Source of the DNA: JBDTOX01 sp039933015
Lineage (GTDB): Bacteria > Pseudomonadota > Gammaproteobacteria > Burkholderiales > Methylophilaceae
Assembly: GCA_039933015.1 (NCBI GenBank)
Contig: JBDTOX010000098.1
Coordinates: 1 to 56,397 of the forward strand
Reading direction: 5' to 3'
Length of the DNA: 56,397 nt
The stretch's first letter is position 1, and each line of letters starts with the position of its first letter. The notes beneath the pieces are model-generated. The model had not been told where the DNA came from and did not search any database. It was given only the letters and a program-made list of their open reading frames with translations. Positions 51,074 through 56,397 of this stretch are shown one piece after another. Made by a program: the position numbers and the translations under genes.

Positions 51074-51104
51074 AACGGCCCGCACATCGGGCCGTTTTAT
51101 TTTG
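51074..51104 (+). terminator. Rho-independent terminator of the cold-shock gene
   Basis: Arms AACGGCCCG (51074-51082) and CGGGCCGTT (51088-51096) enclose a five-base loop, followed by TTATTTT. It sits 35 bases after the cold-shock stop. The reverse strand has no good U run, so it serves this gene only. Confidence 0.88.
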
Positions 51105-51129
51105 ACTGTGAGTTTTATAATTGTCAGCC

Positions 51130-52383
51130 TTACATATGACTGACAATTTCTTCACCAAACTGCGAGCAACTTACCTCGATCGCACCATGCATTTGTGATG
51201 AGAAATCGTGAGTAACACGTTTGGCGAGAATCGCTTTGCCCACACCCTTCAATACCAGGTCAGCAGCTTCCACCCAACCCATGTGACGTAACATCATTTC
51301 GGCTGAAAGAATCAGCGAGCTTGGATTGGCAATATCTTTACCTGCAATTTTAGGCGCAGTCCCATGCGTAGCCTCAAACATGGCGGTTGTATTAGATAAG
51401 TTGGCGCCAGGGGCAATGCCTATACCGCCAACTTGTGCTGCAAGTGCATCCGACATGTAGTCACCATTAAGATTTAGTGTGGCTACAACATCATAATCTT
51501 GCGGGTGCAGCAGGATTTCCTGCAAGAAAGCATCTGCAATACAGTCCTTGATAATGAGGCCATTCGGCAACCTGCACCAAGGGCCTCCGTCAATCTCTAC
51601 CGCACCAAACTCCTGCTTGGCCAACTCATAACCCCAATTTTTGAAGCCACCCTCGGTGAACTTCATAATATTGCCCTTGTGCGTGATGGTGACGGATTTG
51701 CGATTGTTATCAATTGCATACTGAATGGCTTTACGAATCAGCCGCTTACTGCCGTCAATAGATACAGGCTTAATGCCGATGGCGGATGATTCAGGAAAGC
51801 GTATTTTTTTACGTACGCCCATATCACTTAAAAAAGAGATTACTTTTTTGACTTCATCAGTGCCAGCTGCCCATTCAATGCCGGCATAAATATCTTCCGT
51901 ATTTTCCCGGAAAATCACCATGTCGGTTTTTTCCGGCTCTTTTACCGGGCTTGGTACGCCGGCAAAATACTGAATCGGACGCAGACATACATAAAGATCC
52001 AGTTCTTGGCGCAAGGTCACATTGAGTGAGCGTATGCCGCCACCGACGGGCGTGGTCAACGGACCTTTGATTGATATCACGTAGTCCTTTACTGCCTGCA
52101 TGGTTTCATCTGGTAGCCACATGTTGTCGCCATAGACATTAACTGCCTTTTCACCCGCAAATACTTCCATCCAGGCAATGGATCTTTTTCCGTCATAGGC
52201 TTTGTCCACCGCGGCATCAACAACTTTCATCATTGGTGGCGTGATATCAACGCCAATGCCATCGCCCTCGATAAATGGGATAATCGGATGGTTGGGTACG
52301 TTAAGCGAATTGTCAGCATTGGCGGTAATCTTTTCGCCGCCAGAAGGAACATTAATAGTAGGCACGTTAATTTTTGTAGACAT
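51130..52383 (-). CDS. icd: NADP-dependent isocitrate dehydrogenase
   Basis: A 417-residue TCA-cycle enzyme of the E. coli type. GDGIGVDITPPM is the cofactor-side start, GIRSLNVTLRQELDLY contains the Ser that is phosphorylated in E. coli, FRENTEDIYAGIEW is the NADP-type signature, and NLNGDYMSDALAAQVGG binds metal. The ATG at 52383 has AGGA upstream; a TTG six codons earlier is unlikely. It is divergent from rluE with only 23 bases between starts. Confidence 0.96.
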   Translation of the reverse strand: MSTKINVPTINVPSGGEKITANADNSLNVPNHPIIPFIEGDGIGVDITPPMMKVVDAAVDKAYDGKRSIAWMEVFAGEKAVNVYGDNMWLPDETMQAVKDYVISIKGPLTTPVGGGIRSLNVTLRQELDLYVCLRPIQYFAGVPSPVKEPEKTDMVIFRENTEDIYAGIEWAAGTDEVKKVISFLSDMGVRKKIRFPESSAIGIKPVSIDGSKRLIRKAIQYAIDNNRKSVTITHKGNIMKFTEGGFKNWGYELAKQEFGAVEIDGGPWCRLPNGLIIKDCIADAFLQEILLHPQDYDVVATLNLNGDYMSDALAAQVGGIGIAPGANLSNTTAMFEATHGTAPKIAGKDIANPSSLILSAEMMLRHMGWVEAADLVLKGVGKAILAKRVTHDFSSQMHGAIEVSCSQFGEEIVSHM

Positions 52384-52389
52384 TGTGAC

Positions 52390-52423
52390 AATCCTGTTCA
52401 AATAAGATGCTAATCCTGTTCAA
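52390..52423. repeat. 12-base direct repeat at the icd/rluE divergence
   Basis: AATCCTGTTCAA occurs at 52390-52401 and again at 52412-52423, 22 bases apart, about two helical turns. The first copy fills the icd leader; the second lies in rluE codons 2 to 6. It could be a tandem binding site or a small local duplication of the rluE start. Confidence 0.5.
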
Positions 52424-52937
52424 TAAACCCTACGGCGTGATTTGCCAGTTCAGTGCGCACGAAGCGCATCAAACCTTAAAAGATTACATCTTGGTGCCAA
52501 ACGTGTATGCCGCAGGAAGGCTTGATACAGATAGTGAAGGTTTGCTTATTTTAACCGATGATGGCGCCTTGCAGCATCGCATCTCACATCCTAAACACAA
52601 AGAATTAAAAATTTACTGGGCACAGGTCGAAGGTAGTCCAATAGAATCTGATCTGGAGCCTCTAAGGCAAGGCGTGGATCTGGGTGACTTTTTTACGCAA
52701 CCGGCCCACGTAAAATTAATCGAAGAGCCGACTGGCCTCTGGCCGCGAAATCCGCCAATACGTGAGCGCAAAGCTATTCCCACTTCATGGCTGGAAATTA
52801 CGATTAGTGAGGGCAAGAATCGCCAAGTACGCCGTATGACCGCTAAAATAGGTTTCCCGACCTTGCGACTGATTCGCTATGCCATTGGCAAGCATACGCT
52901 GAATGGACTTGAGCCGGGTGCATGGAAAAAGCTTTAG
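52407..52937 (+). CDS. rluE: 23S rRNA pseudouridine synthase RluE
   Basis: A 176-residue pseudouridine synthase of the RsuA/RluE group. It begins LILFNKPYGVICQF; the catalytic Asp40 is in GRLDTDSEGLL; KIYWAQVEG and GKNRQVRRMTAKIGFPTLRLIR are family motifs. It lacks the N-terminal S4 domain, typical of RluE (U2457 in E. coli). No ribosome site precedes the ATG, and the start lies 23 bases from the icd start, so its promoter must lie within icd or the messenger may be leaderless. Confidence 0.94.
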   Translation: MLILFNKPYGVICQFSAHEAHQTLKDYILVPNVYAAGRLDTDSEGLLILTDDGALQHRISHPKHKELKIYWAQVEGSPIESDLEPLRQGVDLGDFFTQPAHVKLIEEPTGLWPRNPPIRERKAIPTSWLEITISEGKNRQVRRMTAKIGFPTLRLIRYAIGKHTLNGLEPGAWKKL

Positions 52938-52965
52938 GACTTAAATTTATTAGGAGCGCAATCAT

Positions 52966-53676
52966 ATGAAGCCCATTGTCATCTTCCGTCTCGCGGTTAC
53001 TGAAGGCCCGGGATTCTTTGGCACATTTCTCGATGAAAAGAATATTCCTTGGCGCCTGATTAAAATTGATGAGGGTGAAGCATTACCCAAATCCATGCTT
53101 GATTTTAGCGGCATGGTAATGATGGGCGGCCCCATGAGTGTCAATGACAATCTTCCATGGATTTCACCATTGTTGGCACTGATACGAGAGGCGGTCAAGG
53201 CGGATGTTCCGGTGTTAGGCCACTGTCTGGGTGGGCAGCTGCTCAGTAAGGCGCTGGATGGTGTGGTCAGCAAAAATCTGGTGAAAGAAATCGGCTGGGG
53301 TGAGATTGCCGTAGAAAATCATGCGCAGGCGAAACGCTGGTTTGGTAATGTAAAAAGTTTTAACGGCTTTCACTGGCATGGCGAAACGTTCTCATTGCCA
53401 GAAGGAGCTACGCATTTGCTATCAAGCGCGTATTGTCAGAACCAGGCTTATTCGGTAGGCAAGCATTTGGCCTTTCAATGCCATATTGAAATGACGACTG
53501 ATATGGTTAATAGCTGGTGTGAAGTGGGTGATGACGAGGTGGTAGAGGCAATGGCCAGCCCAGGGGTGCAGCAGGTTGCAGAGATAAAGCGTGATCTCGA
53601 AGCGCGTGTGGCTGCCCTAAATGCCATAGCGCGATCAGTTTATGGGCGATGGATAACGGGTTTGAAAGCGGGTTAG
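52966..53676 (+). CDS. Class I glutamine amidotransferase-like protein
   Basis: A 236-residue stand-alone GATase1 domain. The nucleophile is Cys87 in GHCLGGQLL, and the His-Glu pair appears in QCHIEMT; GGPMSVND forms part of the oxyanion region. Members resemble GuaA N-domains but lack the synthetase part. They are usually annotated as GMP synthase-like or gamma-glutamyl hydrolase-like, with no settled substrate. GGAG lies 8 bases before the ATG. It is 28 bases after rluE on the same strand. Confidence 0.9.
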   Translation: MKPIVIFRLAVTEGPGFFGTFLDEKNIPWRLIKIDEGEALPKSMLDFSGMVMMGGPMSVNDNLPWISPLLALIREAVKADVPVLGHCLGGQLLSKALDGVVSKNLVKEIGWGEIAVENHAQAKRWFGNVKSFNGFHWHGETFSLPEGATHLLSSAYCQNQAYSVGKHLAFQCHIEMTTDMVNSWCEVGDDEVVEAMASPGVQQVAEIKRDLEARVAALNAIARSVYGRWITGLKAG

Positions 53677-53695
53677 CCGTTTTATGGCGATGTAC

Positions 53696-53743
53696 TTGCA
53701 AGGCCGTTAATATCGCATATGGTAAACTTGATTGTTGGTTTAC
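53696..53743 (+). promoter_or_regulatory. Candidate promoter and dyad upstream of aroC
   Basis: TTGCAA (53696-53701) is 16 bases from TATGGT (53718-53723). A 6-base inverted repeat GTAAAC/GTTTAC (53722-53727 and 53738-53743) overlaps the expected start point and could be an operator or leader hairpin. The aroC ATG is at 53780. Confidence 0.35.
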
Positions 53744-53779
53744 AGCTAATTCAACGAATACAAATAAAGAGATTTTCCC

Positions 53780-54865
53780 ATGTCCGGCAATACTTTAGGC
53801 ACCCTTTTTACACTCACGTCTTTTGGCGAATCCCATGGCCCGGCGATTGGCGGGGTTGTCGATGGCTGTCCACCGGGGTTGGAGCTTTGCGAGGCTGATA
53901 TTCAGGGCGATCTGGACAGACGTAAACCGGGCACGTCGCGCCATGTGACGCAGCGTAAAGAGTCAGATACTGTAGAAATCCTCTCCGGGGTGTTTGAAGG
54001 CAAAACTACGGGCGCGCCAATTGCCTTGCTAATCCGTAATCAGGATCAGCGTAGCCAGGATTACGGCAACATTGCCGATACCTTTCGCCCGGGGCATGCG
54101 GATTACACGTATTGGCACAAATACGGCATTCGCGATTATCGCGGAGGGGGGCGTTCCAGTGCGCGCGAGACGGCTGTGCGGGTGGCTGCAGGCGCCATTG
54201 CCAAAAAATGGCTGAAGGAACGATACGGCGTGACTATTCGTGGTTATATGAGCCAGTTGGGCGAAATCAATATCCCTTTCGAAACCTGGGATGCCGTGAG
54301 TGAAAATCCATTCTTTGCACCCAACCGCGGTATTGTTCCCGAATTGGAGACCTATCTTGATCGCATCCGTGCTGAACGCGATTCGGTCGGCGCACGTATT
54401 TCCGTGGTAGCGCAGGGCGTGCCTGTAGGTTGGGGCGAACCAGTCTTTGATCGCCTGGATGCCGAGATTGCTTATGCCATGATGAGCATTAATGCAGTCA
54501 AAGGGGTCGAGGTAGGCGCTGGCTTTGCCAGCGTGGCGCAACGCGGCTCAGTACATAGTGATGAGCTCACACCTCAAGGTTTTGCCAGCAATCATGCAGG
54601 TGGCGTGCTGGGGGGCATATCCACCGGACAGGATTTGCTGGTGCATGTGGCACTTAAGCCAACTTCCAGTATTCCGCAGGAGCGACGTTCCATCGATAAG
54701 GCGAGCAACCCTGTTACCATGCAGACCACTGGTCGTCACGACCCGTGTGTAGGTGTGCGCGCTACTCCGATTGCCGAAGCCATGTTGGCGCTGGTGTTGA
54801 TTGATCACGCCTTGCGCCATCGTGCACAGTGTGCCGATGTTGTCTGCAATACCCACAAGATTTGA
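53780..54865 (+). CDS. aroC: Chorismate synthase
   Basis: A 361-residue enzyme that makes chorismate from EPSP, using reduced FMN. Signatures: LTSFGESHGPAIGGVVDGCPPG at the start, FRPGHADYTYWHKYGIRDYRGGGRSSARET in the first third and RHDPCVGVRATPIAEAM near the end. Catalytic His residues are in GESHG and GRHDPC. It is the last step of the shikimate route. It stands alone or is followed by the MFS gene after 61 bases. Confidence 0.98.
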   Translation: MSGNTLGTLFTLTSFGESHGPAIGGVVDGCPPGLELCEADIQGDLDRRKPGTSRHVTQRKESDTVEILSGVFEGKTTGAPIALLIRNQDQRSQDYGNIADTFRPGHADYTYWHKYGIRDYRGGGRSSARETAVRVAAGAIAKKWLKERYGVTIRGYMSQLGEINIPFETWDAVSENPFFAPNRGIVPELETYLDRIRAERDSVGARISVVAQGVPVGWGEPVFDRLDAEIAYAMMSINAVKGVEVGAGFASVAQRGSVHSDELTPQGFASNHAGGVLGGISTGQDLLVHVALKPTSSIPQERRSIDKASNPVTMQTTGRHDPCVGVRATPIAEAMLALVLIDHALRHRAQCADVVCNTHKI

Positions 54866-54926
54866 TTTTTCAGACGGAAAAATTATTTAATCTTGCAGGA
54901 AAATCTCTTTAGCGAAAGCCTCTGAT

Positions 54927-56075
54927 ATGCCCCTGCCATACTGGCAGCTCTCTGGTTTCTATTTCGCATACTTTGGATTTGTCGGAGCATTCACGCCTTT
55001 TTGGGGGCTGTACCTCAAGTCCCTAACCTTCAGCGCCTTCCAGATTGCCATACTGATGTCACTGTTCCAGGTGGCGCGTATTTTTGCGCCCAGCCTCTGG
55101 GGCTGGGTAGCGGACCGCACAGGTCGTCGCGTTACCATCATTCAATGGCTGGCCGGCTTAAGCCTGCTGTCTTATGCTGGCGTATTTTTCGGCGAAAGCT
55201 TTGGCTGGCTGTTTGCCGTCATGCTGCTGTTAAGCTTTTTCTGGAGCGCGTCCTTGCCTCTTATTGAAGCAATTACCTTGGGACATCTGGGTGATCGGTT
55301 TGACCGCTACGGGCATATCCGCTTATGGGGTTCAATCGGCTTTATCGGTGCGGTAATTGGCTTGGGCTACCTGTTGGGTTACACCGGTATCAAAGCTGTG
55401 CTATGGGTCATATTGGGGCTGTTGGCTATGGTGCTGCTGCAGTCGCGTTATATTGCGGAACCGCTGGTTACCACCCTGCATGGCAATCATGCTTCCTTGC
55501 GGACCATATTGCGCCGCCCCGAAGTGATCGCCTTGATGATGGCTTGTTTCATGATGTCAGCTGCCCACGGGGCTTATTACACTTTTTATTCCATATACCT
55601 GGTTGATCATGGCTACAGTACCGGTGATGTAGGTTGGTTATGGGCCTTGGGCGTTATCTGCGAAATTCTGGTTTTTCTCTATATGCCCAGGCTTACGGCC
55701 TGGTTTGGACTGCGCAGTATTATGTTGGGCAGCCTCGCATTGGCCTTCGTGCGTTTTTTGGTGATTGGCTGGGCAGTGGATGTCTGGTGGCTGATCTTGC
55801 TGGCACAGGCCTTACATGCCGCAACTTTCGGCACGTACCATGCTACTGCGGTGGCACTCACACACCGGTATTTTAAAGGCCCGCATCAATCCAAAGGGCA
55901 AGGGTTTTATACCAGTGTGTCTTATGGATTAGGCGGCACCTTTGGTGCTGTAGTGAGTGGATTTGCTTGGGAAGCTTTGGGCCCGAGCTGGACATTTACG
56001 CTTTCAGCCGCTTGCGCTATGCTGGGTTTCATCCTGTTTGCCTGGTTAATGCCTCGTGCGCAGGAAAACGGTTAA
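54927..56075 (+). CDS. MFS transporter of the MFS_1-like / PPP family
   Basis: A 382-residue transporter with about 12 membrane helices. It begins LSGFYFAYFGFVGAFTPFWGLYLKS, the start typical of the HcaT (3-phenylpropionate)/nucleoside-type MFS_1-like group. The conserved loop between helices 2 and 3 is GWVADRTGRR, and a second GHLGDRFDRYGHIRLWGSIGF lies in the N-terminal half. The substrate is not known. It follows aroC on the same strand without a visible terminator. Confidence 0.88.
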   Translation: MPLPYWQLSGFYFAYFGFVGAFTPFWGLYLKSLTFSAFQIAILMSLFQVARIFAPSLWGWVADRTGRRVTIIQWLAGLSLLSYAGVFFGESFGWLFAVMLLLSFFWSASLPLIEAITLGHLGDRFDRYGHIRLWGSIGFIGAVIGLGYLLGYTGIKAVLWVILGLLAMVLLQSRYIAEPLVTTLHGNHASLRTILRRPEVIALMMACFMMSAAHGAYYTFYSIYLVDHGYSTGDVGWLWALGVICEILVFLYMPRLTAWFGLRSIMLGSLALAFVRFLVIGWAVDVWWLILLAQALHAATFGTYHATAVALTHRYFKGPHQSKGQGFYTSVSYGLGGTFGAVVSGFAWEALGPSWTFTLSAACAMLGFILFAWLMPRAQENG

Positions 56076-56099
56076 TAATAATTTCAAAATGGAATTGCT

Positions 56100-56321
56100 A
56101 TAAAAGGCTTTATTTCAGGCTGGATCCTGCTGTTGATATCAGTGTACGCGCAGGCAGATACTCAGGTAGATGTGGTTGGGCTATTCAGCAATAAAGCCGT
56201 AGTGATTATTAATAATGGCAAGCCACAAACCTTGTCCGCTGGCCAGTCATCTTCCGAGGGCGTGAAGTTGCTGTCCGCAAATAGCGCCAAAGCGGTATTG
56301 GAAATGAACTACGCCACCTAA
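56100..56321 (+). pseudogene. Truncated TIGR02281-like periplasmic aspartic protease
   Basis: The frame encodes a signal peptide (KGFISGWILLLISVYAQA) followed by VDVVGLFSNKAVVIINNGKPQ and VKLLSANSAKAVLEMN, the N-terminal segment of clan AA periplasmic retropepsin-like proteins (TIGR02281). The homology ends at about 56306, where a short tail (YAT) and a stop at 56321 follow, so the protease domain is missing. The expected ATG is ATA at 56100 (or ATT at 56094). A break by insertion or rearrangement near the window end is likely; the remaining 76 bases hold nothing I recognise. Confidence 0.6.
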
Positions 56322-56397
56322 GCCGCGCTAGCGGCTATAGATAGCGTTTCGTGGTTCAACATCGCTAACTTCAGCGACTCCCCACCTCGGTCAGATT

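Noticed and set aside
54871..54882. TTCAGACGG resembling a Neisseria DNA-uptake sequence
   Set aside because: Seen once, 9 of 10 bases, with no enrichment noticed elsewhere in the window; chance.
1..56397. tRNA, rRNA, CRISPR array or intact transposase
   Set aside because: I looked through the intergenic spaces by eye and found no cloverleaf-like arms with CCA ends, no regular repeats with spacers and no transposase-like protein. A covariance-model scan would be needed to exclude small RNAs.

Overview
The window reads as a stretch of a betaproteobacterial chromosome. The best guess is Nitrosomonadales or a Gallionellaceae/Methylophilaceae-like relative, judged from gene order and protein character rather than any database search. 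Signs are the blocks rhodanese-grxC-secB-gpsA-trmL, bioB-F-H-C-D, holA-lptE-leuS and rsmA-pdxA-surA-lptD next to amgK-murU-pepP-ubiH, plus type IV pilus pilB/pilC and ubiquinone hydroxylases. A proteobacterial-type phosphoribulokinase hints at, but does not prove, Calvin-cycle autotrophy. Coding density is high, no rRNA, tRNA, CRISPR array or intact mobile element is visible, and many starts are GTG or TTG.

Left part (1-14.7 kb). A minus-strand operon encodes the three-protein AmmeMemoRadiSam system (Memo, AMMECR1 and a radical SAM enzyme; the last runs off the left edge). A sequence matching a sigma-32 heat-shock promoter almost perfectly points into this operon and away from the adjacent clpB. 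After clpB come a SEL1/SLT lytic transglycosylase, a small lipoprotein, a YjbQ - iron-alcohol dehydrogenase - YjdF-like membrane protein cluster, a DedA gene frameshifted at a G8 tract, a half-size EamA transporter, envC and gpmI, a decayed PglL/Wzy-like O-oligosaccharyltransferase, a rhodanese and grxC.

Middle (14.8-34 kb). secB, an SH3 protein, gpsA and an AT-richer trmL are followed by a molybdate regulon (modE-modA-modB-modC) with a candidate ModE operator. An MshN-like TPR protein comes next, then comF and the biotin operon with an unknown small membrane protein at its head. nadD-proA-holA-lptE-leuS run leftward.

Right part (34-56.4 kb). Phosphoribulokinase is preceded by a LysR-type dyad and followed by a 53-bp perfect palindrome acting as a two-way terminator shared with adk. 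Then come rsmA-pdxA-surA-lptD (outer-membrane biogenesis), amgK-murU (MurNAc recycling), pepP-ubiH-ubi hydroxylase-dsbC, pilB-pilC, a cold-shock gene, icd, rluE, a glutamine amidotransferase, aroC and an MFS transporter. At the edge lies a 5' fragment of a TIGR02281-like periplasmic protease gene whose reading frame is cut just before unfamiliar sequence.

The window is mostly ordinary housekeeping DNA. The AmmeMemoRadiSam operon under an apparent heat-shock promoter is the closest thing to an undescribed system. Secondary points of interest are three broken genes and several candidate operators.
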